DNA of 64,000 bases from Sphingomonas guangdongensis (GTDB lineage: Bacteria > Pseudomonadota > Alphaproteobacteria > Sphingomonadales > Sphingomonadaceae): positions 434,001 through 498,000 of the forward strand of contig NZ_OBMI01000002.1 in assembly GCF_900199185.1 (NCBI RefSeq), read 5' to 3'. Below, piece after piece: positions 34,911-45,100 of the stretch (positions within the stretch are counted from its first letter, which is position 1; each line of letters opens with the position of its first letter). The notes beneath the pieces were generated by a model. It was not told the DNA's origin, did not search any database, and saw only the letters and a list, made by a program, of their open reading frames with translations. Position numbers and translations under genes: made by a program.

Positions 34911-36214
34911 CGCCGGCAAGCGGCGGATGGCTGTTGCTGGCGCTGGCCGCGGCGGGGCAGGGAGCGCCGGCGTCGGTGCAGGGCCCGCCCGCGCCGGAGG
35001 CGGCGGCCGCGACGGCAGTGCCGCGCCCGGCGGCGGTGAGCCCACAGCTGTTCGCGGCGGTCGAGCGCGCGACGGAGCAGTACCCGTCAATCCGCGCCGG
35101 GCGGAGCCAGGTGCAGGCGTCCAAGGCCGACGTGCGCGCGGCCAAGAACTTGCGGCTGCCGAGCGTCGGGGTGCAGGGCGTTGCGCTCGGCACAGGCGGG
35201 GGGCTCGGCAGCCAGCTCGTCGTCGACCAGCCGATCTTCAGCTTCGGTCGGCTCGAGGCGACGATCGACCGAGCCAAGGCCCAGCGGCTGGTGCGCGAGG
35301 CAGAGGTCGACGAGATCGTCCAGAACGTCGCGCTGGATACCGTCACCGCCTATTTCGAAATCGCACGCCTGGCGAAGCGCCAGGCGATCATGACCGACAG
35401 CCTGGAGGAGCACCGGCTGCTGGTCGGCTCGATCGGGCGCCGCGTGGAGCAGGAGGTCAGCCCCCAGTCGGACCTGGAGCTCGCCCGGTCGCGCACCGCG
35501 CAGCTCGAGCAGGAACTGGCGCTGGTCATTGCGCAGCGCCAGGCGGCGACCGCGCGGCTGTACCAGCTGGTCGGCGACGAGCGTTACGACGCGGGGAACG
35601 TGCCGCAGTATGACCCGGCGGTGCATCACCCCGATCCGACCGGTGCGGTCGAGCAGGCGATCGGCTGCTCGCCCCGGCGCCAGCGGCTGTCGGCGCAGAC
35701 GCTGGTCGCGCGCGCCGAGACCAAGCAGGCGCGGCGCTCGTTCTGGCCGCAGCTCTCCGCGCAGTACAGCTACAACAACATCATCGGCTCGCGCGCCGGT
35801 GTCGCCGTGACCGCGCAGACCACCGGCGGCCTGTCCAACCTCGCCGCCGCCGACGCGGCGCGGGCGCGGGAGACCTCCACCGCGCTCGACGTCAGCACCG
35901 CCGAGCGCGAGCTCCGCGAGCGGCTGGCCAACGACCTGGTCGAGAACGCCGCCGCGCGCGGCCGGATCGCGAGCGGCGGCACCGCGAGCGTCTCCGCCGA
36001 GAATGTCACGGAAAGCTTCAAGCGGCAGTTCATCGCCGGACGCCGCACCTGGCTCGACGTCATGAACGCGGTGCGCGAGGCGAGCAGCGCCGAGCTGTCG
36101 TCCGCCGATGCCGAGTTCAGCGCAATGGCGTCGGCCGCGCGCATCCTGCTCACCACCTGCCGCTGGCAGCCGCAGCCGCGGCTGATGACGACGCCGATCG
36201 AGGTCACGCCATGA
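34907..36214 (+). CDS. TolC-family outer membrane factor of T1SS 2
   Basis: A 435-residue outer-membrane factor with a signal peptide (about residues 1-19) and a short Pro/Ala linker. The TolC barrel shows EQYPSIRAGRSQVQASKADVRAAKNLRLPSV and RLYQLVG. It is about 100 residues shorter than the first outer-membrane factor because the linker is shorter. Starting at GTG, it overlaps the preceding adaptor gene by 4 nt. The two factors appear to serve two parallel transporters in one transcript. Confidence 0.85.
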   Translation: MTPASGGWLLLALAAAGQGAPASVQGPPAPEAAAATAVPRPAAVSPQLFAAVERATEQYPSIRAGRSQVQASKADVRAAKNLRLPSVGVQGVALGTGGGLGSQLVVDQPIFSFGRLEATIDRAKAQRLVREAEVDEIVQNVALDTVTAYFEIARLAKRQAIMTDSLEEHRLLVGSIGRRVEQEVSPQSDLELARSRTAQLEQELALVIAQRQAATARLYQLVGDERYDAGNVPQYDPAVHHPDPTGAVEQAIGCSPRRQRLSAQTLVARAETKQARRSFWPQLSAQYSYNNIIGSRAGVAVTAQTTGGLSNLAAADAARARETSTALDVSTAERELRERLANDLVENAAARGRIASGGTASVSAENVTESFKRQFIAGRRTWLDVMNAVREASSAELSSADAEFSAMASAARILLTTCRWQPQPRLMTTPIEVTP

Positions 36215-38391
36215 ACGAGAAGCTGACCGATATCGTCGCCGATCTGGCCCGCGCGACAGCGACCGATCTAGCGCCGCACTGGCGGGACCGGGCGGGCGAT
36301 CCGGGCAGTGACCGCGACGCGCTCACCCGGCTGATGGGGGAGCTCGGCTGGCCGGCGCCCGAGCTGCTGCCGCGCCGCCCGCGCGCCCACATGCTGCCCG
36401 CACTGCTCTACAGCGACGAGGCCGGCTGGAGCATCGCGGAGGAATGGGAAGGGCCGGACCTGCTGCGCGTCCGTGTCGGCCACGCGACCGAGCTGCGCCC
36501 CCATGACGGCGACATGCGCTTCTTTCGCGTCACCTTTCCCGACGCGGGGCGCGCGGGCGAGCAGGTTCGGGCGGGACGGATCTTTCGCGACGCGCTGCTG
36601 CGGCGGCGCGGGTCGCTCGCGACCGCCCTGGTCGCGACCGTCATGGTCAACATCATCGCGCTGGTGACCTCGCTCTACTCCATGCAGGTCTACGACCGCG
36701 TGATCCCGCGCGGCGGCTACGCCACATTGTGGGTGCTGACGGTCGGGGTCGGCTTCGCGCTGCTGCTCGACTTCCTGCTCCGCGTCGTCCGCTCGCTGCT
36801 GATGGAGCGCGAGGCGGCGGAGATCGACATGGAGGTCTCCGAATATTTCTTCGCGCGCGCGCAAGGCGTTCGGCTCGATGCGCGAAGCGGCGGCGTCGGC
36901 ACCATGGCGGCGCAGCTGCGGGGCATGGAGCAGGTTCGCGGCCTCTACTCCGCCGCCTCGCTGTTCCTGCTCGCCGATTTCCCCTTCGCGATCTTCTTCC
37001 TGTTCATGATCTGGTGGCTGGGTGGGATCGTCGTGCTGGTGCCGCTGATCGCGTTCCCGCTGTCGCTGCTGCTCGCCGGCATCCTCGCGCGACTGATCCG
37101 CGAGGCGACCGCGCGCGCGCAGGTGACCGGCAACCGCAAGAACGGTCTGCTCGTGGAATCGCTCGACGCCGCCGAGACGGTCAAGGCGAACCGCGGCGGC
37201 TGGTACATGCTAAGCCGCTGGAACGCATTGATCGAGGCGGTGATCGGGTCGGAAGAGCCCGTCCGCAAATGGTCGTCGATCGCGCAGTCGGTGTTCGGCA
37301 CGGTGCAGCAGGCCGCCTATGTCGGGCTGGTCGCCTTCGGCGCGATCGAGGTCGCGCGCGGCCAGATGACCACCGGCGGGCTGGTCGCCGCGACGATCAT
37401 CGCCGGCCGCGTCAACGGGCCGCTGATGGCGCAGCTGCCCGGCCTCATCGTCCAGTGGGGCTATGCGCGCTCGTCGCTCCAGGCGCTCGACGCCATCCTC
37501 GCGCTGCCGGCCGATGGTCAGCTCGGTTCGGCGGCCCTGCGCCCCGACAAGCTCGGCGGCACCGTCCGGCTGGAGCGCGTCGAGTTCGCCTATCCGGGCC
37601 AGAAGGACGGGCTGGTGGTGCCGGCGCTCGACATTCGCGGCGGCGACCGCGTCGGGATCATCGGCGGGATCGGATCGGGCAAGTCGACGATGCTGCGGCT
37701 GATGGCCGGGCTCTACGCGCCGCACCGCGGGATCGTGACGCTCGACGGACTCGACATCGGCCGCATCGCGGAGAGCACGCTGCGCCGCGACGTCGGCTAC
37801 TTGCCCCAAGACTTTCGTCTGGTGAACGGGACGCTGCGCGAGAACCTGCTGATGGGGCTGTCCGACCCCGGCGACCAGGCCGTGCTGCAGGCGGCGGCGA
37901 CCACCGGGCTCGTCCACCTGATCAGCGCGCATCCGATGGGCCTGGACCTGCCGATCGCTGAGGGTGGGCGCGGGCTGTCCGGCGGACAGCGGACGCTGAC
38001 CGGGCTCACCCGCCTGCTGCTCGCGCGGCCGTCGCTGTGGCTGCTCGACGAGCCGACCTCCAACCTCGACATGGGGACGGAGGCGTCCGTGATGAATGCG
38101 GTTGCCCAGCGGCTGACGCCCGATAGCACGCTGGTGCTGGTCACCCACAAGATGGCGCTGCTCCAGATGTGCACGCGGGTGATCGTGATGGCCGGCGGAC
38201 GGATCACCCATGACGGCCCGACCCAGCAGGTTATCGCCGACCTGCAGTCGCAGGGCGTCGCGCAGGTCAAGTCGGCGGCGCAGGCCGCGGCGGAGGCGGC
38301 GCGGCAGGAGCAGCAGCAGGGGAGCGCCAGCTACGCTCCCGCCGCGACCGGCGGCGTTACGACCGGCGGCGCCTTTTCCCGGAGCATGTGA
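36211..38391 (+). CDS. Type I secretion system permease/ATPase 2 with N-terminal domain
   Basis: A 726-residue ABC transporter. Residues 1-130 form a soluble domain in the place of the HlyB-type C39-like region, with no catalytic Cys seen. The permease spans about 140-410. The ATPase has Walker A GGIGSGKST (~484), signature LSGGQRTLTG (~589), Walker B LWLLDEPTSNLD and H-loop LVTHKM. The C-terminus adds an Ala/Gln-rich tail of about 45 residues. It differs from transporter 1 in both ends, so it may recognise another substrate. Confidence 0.92.
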   Translation: MNEKLTDIVADLARATATDLAPHWRDRAGDPGSDRDALTRLMGELGWPAPELLPRRPRAHMLPALLYSDEAGWSIAEEWEGPDLLRVRVGHATELRPHDGDMRFFRVTFPDAGRAGEQVRAGRIFRDALLRRRGSLATALVATVMVNIIALVTSLYSMQVYDRVIPRGGYATLWVLTVGVGFALLLDFLLRVVRSLLMEREAAEIDMEVSEYFFARAQGVRLDARSGGVGTMAAQLRGMEQVRGLYSAASLFLLADFPFAIFFLFMIWWLGGIVVLVPLIAFPLSLLLAGILARLIREATARAQVTGNRKNGLLVESLDAAETVKANRGGWYMLSRWNALIEAVIGSEEPVRKWSSIAQSVFGTVQQAAYVGLVAFGAIEVARGQMTTGGLVAATIIAGRVNGPLMAQLPGLIVQWGYARSSLQALDAILALPADGQLGSAALRPDKLGGTVRLERVEFAYPGQKDGLVVPALDIRGGDRVGIIGGIGSGKSTMLRLMAGLYAPHRGIVTLDGLDIGRIAESTLRRDVGYLPQDFRLVNGTLRENLLMGLSDPGDQAVLQAAATTGLVHLISAHPMGLDLPIAEGGRGLSGGQRTLTGLTRLLLARPSLWLLDEPTSNLDMGTEASVMNAVAQRLTPDSTLVLVTHKMALLQMCTRVIVMAGGRITHDGPTQQVIADLQSQGVAQVKSAAQAAAEAARQEQQQGSASYAPAATGGVTTGGAFSRSM

Positions 38392-39560
38392 CCGCGATGA
38401 CGCTTTCCAAGCCGCGCCCCGCGGCCCTGATCGTGCTGCTGACGGCGGGGCTGATCATCGGCTTCATCGCCTGGTCGCTGTGGGCCAGGCTCGACCAGAT
38501 CACCCGCGCGCCGGGGCAGGTCATCCCGTCCGGCCGCGTCCAGCTGATCCAGTCGACCAACGGCGGCGAGATCGCCCGCATCCTGGTCCGCGAGGGTGAC
38601 AAGGTGCGCCGCGGCCAGCTGTTGATGACGCTCAACCCGACGCAGGTGACGGCGGGCGTCGACGAGGTGCGGGCGCGGGTCGCCGCGCTCAAGTCGACCC
38701 GCGCGCGCGTAGAGGCCGAGCTGTTCGGCCGGCCGCTCGCCTTCCCCGCCGACACCCGCGGCTTCCCCGAGTTCGTCGCCAACGAGCGCTCGCTCTTCGC
38801 CCGACGCCGCGGTGCGCTGGCCGACCAGCTCGCCGCGCTGGGCCGGATGGAAAGCCTGTCGCGCCAGGAGCTCGCACTCAACTACCCGCTGGTGAAGTCG
38901 GGCGACGTCAGCCGTTCCGAAGTGCTGCGGATGGAGCGTGCGGTCAGCGACCTTAGCTCGCAGCGGGTGAACGTCCGCAACAAGTACATCCAGGACCTCC
39001 AGGCCGAGTATACCAAGGTCAACGAGGAGCTGGTATCGGCCGAGCAGCAGCTGGTGCAGCGCGGCGAGGTGCTGAACGCGACCGAACTCCGCTCGCCGGT
39101 CGACGGGATCGTCAAGAACGTGCGCCTGACCACCGTCGGCGGCGTGCTGCGCGCCGGCGACGAGGCAATGCAGATCGTGCCGACCGGCGACGCGCTGCTG
39201 GTGGAGGCAAAGGTCCCGCCCGCCGACATCGCGTTCATCCGTTCCGGCCAGAGCGCGGCCGTCCGCTTCGACGCCTATGACAGCTCGATCTACGGGGTCG
39301 GGGAAGGGCGCGTCACCTTTATCAGTCCGGACACGATCAGCGAGCCGGCGTCGGCCCCCAACATGCCGGCGAGCGTCTACTACCGCGTGCACCTTTCGGT
39401 CGCCACGCGGACGATGCGGGTGCCCAATCCGGGCGATCGCATCGAGCTCCAGCCCGGGATGACCGCGACCGCCGAGATCAAGACCGGCGAGCACACCGTC
39501 TTTCGCTACCTCACCAAGCCGCTACTGAAGACCGTCGGTGAATCGATGGGTGAACGGTAG
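38388..39560 (+). CDS. HlyD-family periplasmic adaptor of T1SS 2
   Basis: A 390-residue adaptor. A membrane helix (about 12-32) is followed by the lipoyl-like GEIARILVREGDKVRRGQ, a helical hairpin and the beta-barrel (ELRSPVDGIVKNVRLTTVGG). The GTG start overlaps the ABC stop (GTGA); ATG 38397 is three codons later. It closes the second OMF-ABC-MFP set. Confidence 0.92.
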   Translation: MTAMTLSKPRPAALIVLLTAGLIIGFIAWSLWARLDQITRAPGQVIPSGRVQLIQSTNGGEIARILVREGDKVRRGQLLMTLNPTQVTAGVDEVRARVAALKSTRARVEAELFGRPLAFPADTRGFPEFVANERSLFARRRGALADQLAALGRMESLSRQELALNYPLVKSGDVSRSEVLRMERAVSDLSSQRVNVRNKYIQDLQAEYTKVNEELVSAEQQLVQRGEVLNATELRSPVDGIVKNVRLTTVGGVLRAGDEAMQIVPTGDALLVEAKVPPADIAFIRSGQSAAVRFDAYDSSIYGVGEGRVTFISPDTISEPASAPNMPASVYYRVHLSVATRTMRVPNPGDRIELQPGMTATAEIKTGEHTVFRYLTKPLLKTVGESMGER

Positions 39561-39661
39561 CGCACTAAGCGCCGAGTGCTTGCGGAACCGTGCTTAACGG
39601 AGATGGTTTAGCCGGCCTTCGATGCAGTGTGCCGACCCCTGTTGCTTTGCGCCCACACTTG

Positions 39662-39695
39662 GCCCGAAATGCGCGGAACTCCGCTGTTTTCGGGC
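39662..39695. promoter_or_regulatory. Hairpin upstream of the cadherin-like gene
   Basis: GCCCGAAA (39662-39669) pairs with TTTCGGGC (39688-39695), and an inner GCGG/CCGC stem lies around the AACT loop. The region is 105-140 bp before the start at 39801 and lacks a T-run, so it may be an operator, a leader structure or a weak terminator of the T1SS operon. The rest of the 240-bp gap (39561-39800) shows nothing else definite. Confidence 0.45.
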
Positions 39696-39800
39696 AGAAT
39701 ATGGCGCTTGCAAATGGCCCGACATTCGTCCAACTATGCGCGCCACATAGGGTTTGGGCGTACTGCGCCCGTTTTCCTTGCGTCCTAAAAGGGGGTGTCA

Positions 39801-42107
39801 ATGACGAAGCGTATCTCTCCGGCGAACACGGTTGTGGTCCCGATTGTCGAGACCCACGTCGCCGAGGGTAAGGCGGAGGCGGCAAAGGTCGCCGCAACCG
39901 CCGCCGAGGTCGAAGCGCCTGCCAAGGCCGACATTGTAGTAGAGGTTGCTGCGGCAACCGCCGACGAGCCGGTGATCGCGCTGGTTTCGGCCGCGCCGCT
40001 CGCGATGGTGGCTCAGGACACCACGACGACCACCACCACCGACACGACGACCGCCACCACGACCAGCGCCGATACGGCGAGCGTCGACGGCGACACCGAC
40101 TACACCCCCTATATCGTCGGCGGCGTGCTGCTCGCGGGCGGCATTCTCGCGATCGCACTGTCGAGCGGCGATGACGAGGACAGCACCCCGCCGGCGCCGA
40201 CCAACTCGGCCCCGACCTTCACGTCCGGCACGACCGCGACCGTGGCGGAAAACGCCGCGATCACCACCGTCGTCTATGATGCGAACGCGACCGACCCGCA
40301 GAACAACGCCATCGTCTATTCGCTGGGCGGGACCGACGCGGCGCTGTTCGCGATCGACTCCGCGACCGGCGTAGTGACGCTGCGCGCGTCGGCGAACTTC
40401 GAGACGCGCGCGACCTACTCGATCACCGTGACGGCGACCGACAACGCGACCCCGCCGCTCAGCACGTCGCAGACGATCGCGGTGACGGTCACCAACGTGA
40501 ACGAGGCGCCGAGCTTCGCGACCGCCACGGCGACCGCAACGGTGGCGGAGAACATCCCGATCACGACGACCGTGTTCACCGCGGCGGCGACGGACGTCGA
40601 TGCGGGCACCACGCTCACCTACTCGCTGACCGGTACCGATGCCGCAGCCTTCGCGATCAACGCGACGACCGGCGTGGTAACCTTCCGTGCCTCGCCGGAC
40701 TTCGAGACCAAGGCGACCTACTCGTTCAACGTCGTCGCGACCGATGCCGCGACCAACGGCCTGACCGCGACGCAGGCGGTGACGGTCAACGTGACCGATG
40801 TGGCCGAGGGTCCGGTGTTCACCTCCGGCGCGACCGCGACGGTGGCGGAGAACGCCGCAACCACGACCGTCGTCTATGATGCGAACGCGACGGGCGCGAC
40901 GTCCTTCGCGATCTCGGGTGCGAACGCCGGGCTGTTCAACATCGACGCGACCACCGGCGTCGTGACGCTGCGCGCGCCGGCGAACTTCGAGGCGCCGAAC
41001 GCGGGCGGGTACAACTTCACCGTCACCGCAACCGGCGCAACCGGTACGACGACGCAGAACGTCGCGGTCACGCTGACCGACGTCAACGAGGCGCCGACCT
41101 TTGCCGCCGCGACGCGGACGGTGTCCTTCGCGGAGAACACGCCGACGACGACCGCAGTTATCGCTGCCGGTGCGGTCGGTGCGACCGATCCGGACGGTGC
41201 GACGACGGCAAACGGTCGCCTGACCTACTCGCTGACCGGCACGGACGCGGCGCTGTTCAACGTCGACGCGACCACCGGCGCCGTGACCTTCCGCGCCTCG
41301 CCTGATTTCGAGGCGACGCCGACCAAGACGGTGTTCAACTTCAACCTGGTCGCGACCGACGCCGGCACCACGCCGCTTTCGGCCAGCCAGGCAGTGACGG
41401 TGAACCTGACCAACGTCGCCGAGCCGACGGACGGGACGCGGATCGACGGGGCTGGTATTCCGGCAACCACGTCGGTCAGCTACGACGCGGCGAACGGCAA
41501 TGTCACCTTCTTCGAGTCCGGGTCGGCTGCCAACATCTCGGTGATCAACAACTTCACCGCCGGTGACATCATCCAGACCGACACCGCCACGACCAACTAT
41601 TCGTTCTCGTCGGACGGTACGACGCTCAACATCAGCTACAACAACGCCGGTGTTGTTTCGCAGATCAGCCTGGCGGGGGCGGTGAGCGCAACGGCGTTCG
41701 TGTTCAACGAGGCGTCCGCTGAGCAGGCGATTGGATTCGACTTCTTCCGCGGCGCGGCCCTGCCGGCGGCGGCGGCGAGCTTGGACGTCGGTACGGCGAA
41801 CACCGCCGTGACGCTGAACGCCGCGACGAACGCGTTCACGTACAATGAGACGGCGGGTACGGCGAGCAACGTCGTCATCAACAATTTCTCCAGCGACGAT
41901 CGCATCGTGGTGACTGGCGCCACCGGTGCTTCGCAGGCGACCTCGTACAGCTTCACGTCCAGCGACAACGATCTGATCATCAGCTTCAACAACGCGGGCG
42001 TGGTCAGCAACATCGTCATCAACGATGTCGTCAGCCCGAATGCGTTCGTCTTCAACGAAGCGAGCGCCGAGGCGGCGGTCGGCTTCGACTTCTTCCGTTA
42101 CGCCTAA
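39801..42107 (+). CDS. Cadherin-repeat surface protein with one membrane helix
   Basis: A 768-residue protein. It opens with an acidic Ala/Val/Thr-rich region of about 100 residues (a run of Thr near 74-90), then a membrane helix (about 101-124, YTPYIVGGVLLAGGILAIAL). Four cadherin-like repeats follow, beginning near 134, 233, 335 and 429, each with AENxxxTTVVxxA and FxIDxxTGVVTxRA. Residues 540-768 form two tandem copies of a new-looking unit, each ending FNEASAE-x-A-x-GFDFFR-x-A. No standard signal peptide is seen, so secretion by the T1SS upstream or direct insertion is possible. The function is probably adhesion, as inferred. Confidence 0.8.
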   Translation: MTKRISPANTVVVPIVETHVAEGKAEAAKVAATAAEVEAPAKADIVVEVAAATADEPVIALVSAAPLAMVAQDTTTTTTTDTTTATTTSADTASVDGDTDYTPYIVGGVLLAGGILAIALSSGDDEDSTPPAPTNSAPTFTSGTTATVAENAAITTVVYDANATDPQNNAIVYSLGGTDAALFAIDSATGVVTLRASANFETRATYSITVTATDNATPPLSTSQTIAVTVTNVNEAPSFATATATATVAENIPITTTVFTAAATDVDAGTTLTYSLTGTDAAAFAINATTGVVTFRASPDFETKATYSFNVVATDAATNGLTATQAVTVNVTDVAEGPVFTSGATATVAENAATTTVVYDANATGATSFAISGANAGLFNIDATTGVVTLRAPANFEAPNAGGYNFTVTATGATGTTTQNVAVTLTDVNEAPTFAAATRTVSFAENTPTTTAVIAAGAVGATDPDGATTANGRLTYSLTGTDAALFNVDATTGAVTFRASPDFEATPTKTVFNFNLVATDAGTTPLSASQAVTVNLTNVAEPTDGTRIDGAGIPATTSVSYDAANGNVTFFESGSAANISVINNFTAGDIIQTDTATTNYSFSSDGTTLNISYNNAGVVSQISLAGAVSATAFVFNEASAEQAIGFDFFRGAALPAAAASLDVGTANTAVTLNAATNAFTYNETAGTASNVVINNFSSDDRIVVTGATGASQATSYSFTSSDNDLIISFNNAGVVSNIVINDVVSPNAFVFNEASAEAAVGFDFFRYA

Positions 42108-42149
42108 GACACGCAAGAACTTTCAGGTATTCTCCAAGGGGTAGAGAAC

Positions 42150-45100
42150 ATGGCGCAAATTACTCTCGGTTCGGGTGAGTCGGCGAACGGCGGCAACCCG
42201 ACCTTCGGCAACAACACGATCTTCGGCACGACTGGTGGCAGCGAGACGGTGATCGTCGGCGGCGGCCAGCAGATCTTCGGTGCGGACTTCAACGCCGGCG
42301 GCGACACGATCGTGCTGTCGGGCGCGGCGAGCCAGTACGCAATCTCGCGCAGCGGCTCGACCATCGTCATCACCGGTCCGAACGGGACCGAGGTGCGCCT
42401 GCCGGCGCCGAACCCGACCCTGACGGTCGCGCAGCAGCCGAACATCGTCTTCAACAACGGCACGCTCGGCACCGCTGGTGACGACGTCTCGTTCAAGCTG
42501 GCGAGCACCACGACGGGCAGCTTCACGCTCGGCACCCAGGCGATCACGACCACGCCGACCACCGTCGGCGGCGGCACGCAGGTCCCGGGTGGTACCACGG
42601 TCAACGTGACCGCCACCGATGTGAGCGAGGGCGGTGCGATCCTGTACACCTTCACGCTCTCGGCGGCCTCGACGACGGCGATCACCCTCAACGTTGCGAC
42701 CGTCGGAGGCACGGCCACGGCGTCGACCGACTACACGCCGGTCGCCACCACCGTGACCTTCGCGCCCGGTCAGACGACCGCGTTCCTGAACGTGCAGACG
42801 CTGTCCGACGGCACGCCGAACGAGGCGGCCGAGACGGTGACGCTGCAGGTTTCGCTGCCGACCGGTGTGACGCTCGCGGCAACGGCTGATCTCACCGCGC
42901 AGATCAATGCGGATCCGATCACGGTGACGCAGTTCCTCCTGACCACGGGCAATGACACCGCGGTCGGCACGGCGGCGCAGGACCGTATCGTCGGTGCGCA
43001 GGACATCACGCTGCCGGGCAAGCTCCTTTCGGCAAACGATATCGTGAACGGCGGCGACGGCACCGACACGCTTGAGCTGACCAACGCCATCGGCAACGCC
43101 TCGCCGAACGTGCTGGCCGACACCGATCTCACGAACGTGACCAACGTGGAGGTGCTCAACACCAACTACGCCAGCGTCCAGCTCGGCGCGCAGGCCGACA
43201 AGGCCGGGATCGTCACCGTCGACACCCGGACCCGCACCGACGCCGACAACAACAACAACAATTTCCCGAACAACGGGACCGTGCTCGACCTGACGTCCGA
43301 CGCCAACGGCGACGGCACGGTCGATTTCAACAACGTGCTGTCGGTGTCCATGGGCAACAGCACCGCCGACACCATCCGCTTCAACCTGGCGGCGGCGGCG
43401 GGTTCGTCGTTTGATACGGGCTCGACCTTCCGACCGGCGGCGACGGTCGGCAACCCCAATCCGGTGGCGTTCGGTACACAAGACCAGCTGAACATTATCG
43501 GCAACGCCACCCCGATCCGGGTGACCTTCACCAGCGCCGCGGTAGGTAATGGTTCGGCCTTCGATGCCAACACGACCACTCTCGCAGTGCAGTTGCAGGC
43601 CGAAGACGGCAACGATGGGCTGACCGGCGGGATCGTTCGTGCGGACGATGAAGGTCTGACGATCTTCGGCACCAACGCGGCGGGAACGGCGCAGCAGTTC
43701 GACGTCCGCGACGTCTCGGGCATCCAGCGTGGTACCTTCAGCCTTGTCGTGCTCGGCACTTCGGTTGCTGAGACGTTCAATGTCACCGCTGCATCGACGT
43801 ACGTCAACGCCGGCGGCGGCAACGACACCGTGAACGGCAGCGCGTTCGCTGACTTCCTTGTCGGAGGCGCGGGCAATGACGTGTTGTTCGGCAATGCTGG
43901 TGTAGACAGCATCCTCGGCGGTGCCGGCAACGACCTGATCTCGGGTGGCACTGGCATCGACGCGCTGCTCGACGGCGGCGAAGGCAGCGACATCTATCTG
44001 TTCGCCAATGGTGAGTTCGTCGCGAACGAGGCGATCACCGACAGCGGCACCGGCGCCAGCGACGTCGACTATCTCGCCATTACGTCGGTAACTCCGCTGA
44101 CCGACGCCCAGTTCGCCGGTCGTACCGGAATCGAGGGTGTCGCCAGCAATGTCACCTCCGGCGTCATCGATGGCACGGCGGAAGTAACCCTGAGCACGAA
44201 TGCCGAGACGATCGGCGTCCGTACGGTGTACGGAAGCGACGATGACGTCGATGCGAGCGCCTACACGGCTGGCCTGACTGTGTACGGCATCGGTGCCGTC
44301 ACCACCGGCGCGGGGGCCGACACGGTCGTCCTCCAGAACCAGACGCAGCAGCAGACCACGCTTCTCCTCTCGGCAGGCTTCCCGTCGTCGAGCGCCGGTA
44401 CGCAGGCATACGGCGGATCGGCAGTCCTCGGGACCGGCGACGACACGCTGATCGCGGGCTATGCGCTCAGCAACGGTGTCGTCTCCAACACGCTGTCTGG
44501 CGGCGCCGGCAGCGACACGCTGGTGCTCGGTGGCTCGGTCAACGGCCAGGGTGGCGTGCTCGCTGCCAACACCAACATCACCTACACGCTGGCGTTCGGG
44601 ACGCAGGTCACCGGGTTTGAAACGTTCCGCATCATCAATGCGGGCGCGACGGCAGCGGTCGCCTACAATCTGACGGTCACTGACTCGAACGTCGCTGCCA
44701 ACTCGGTGCTGACGGTAGATGCTACCTCGCTGCGCGGCACGGTTGCGCTTGCAAACGGCGTCGTCGCGTCTGAAGTGCTGACGCTGGATGGCTCGCAGCT
44801 TTCCGCAACGCGCGGGCTGAACGTTGCTGGCGGTAGCGCCAACGACGTCCTCACGGGCGGCGCCGGTGCCGACTCGCTGAACGGCGGTGACGGCAACGAC
44901 ACGCTGGTCGGCGGTGCCGGTGCTGATTTCCTCAGCGGCGACAGCGGCGACGATCTCCTCACGGGCGGTGCGGGTGCTGACACCCTCAACGGCGGTGCAG
45001 GGAACGACGGCTACCTGTTCGGTGAGGGTGAACTGATCGCGGAAGACGTGATTGCCGACACCGGCGGTAGCGACCGTATCGCCGTCACGACGGCGACGGC

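Noticed and set aside
33240..35090. 616-residue minus-strand open frame across the T1SS genes
   Set aside because: Two well-supported plus-strand genes occupy the region with conserved motifs. The minus frame is His/Arg/Asp-rich as expected from complementing high-GC codons.
40021..40080. Threonine codon run (ACC/ACG repeats) as a phase-variable tract
   Set aside because: Repeat unit is a trinucleotide and imperfect, so slippage would not shift the frame. It is better explained as a low-complexity linker.
39798..42116. 772-residue open frame antisense to the cadherin-like gene
   Set aside because: It is Arg/Val-rich and follows the complement of the cadherin repeats; no start signal or family match was seen.
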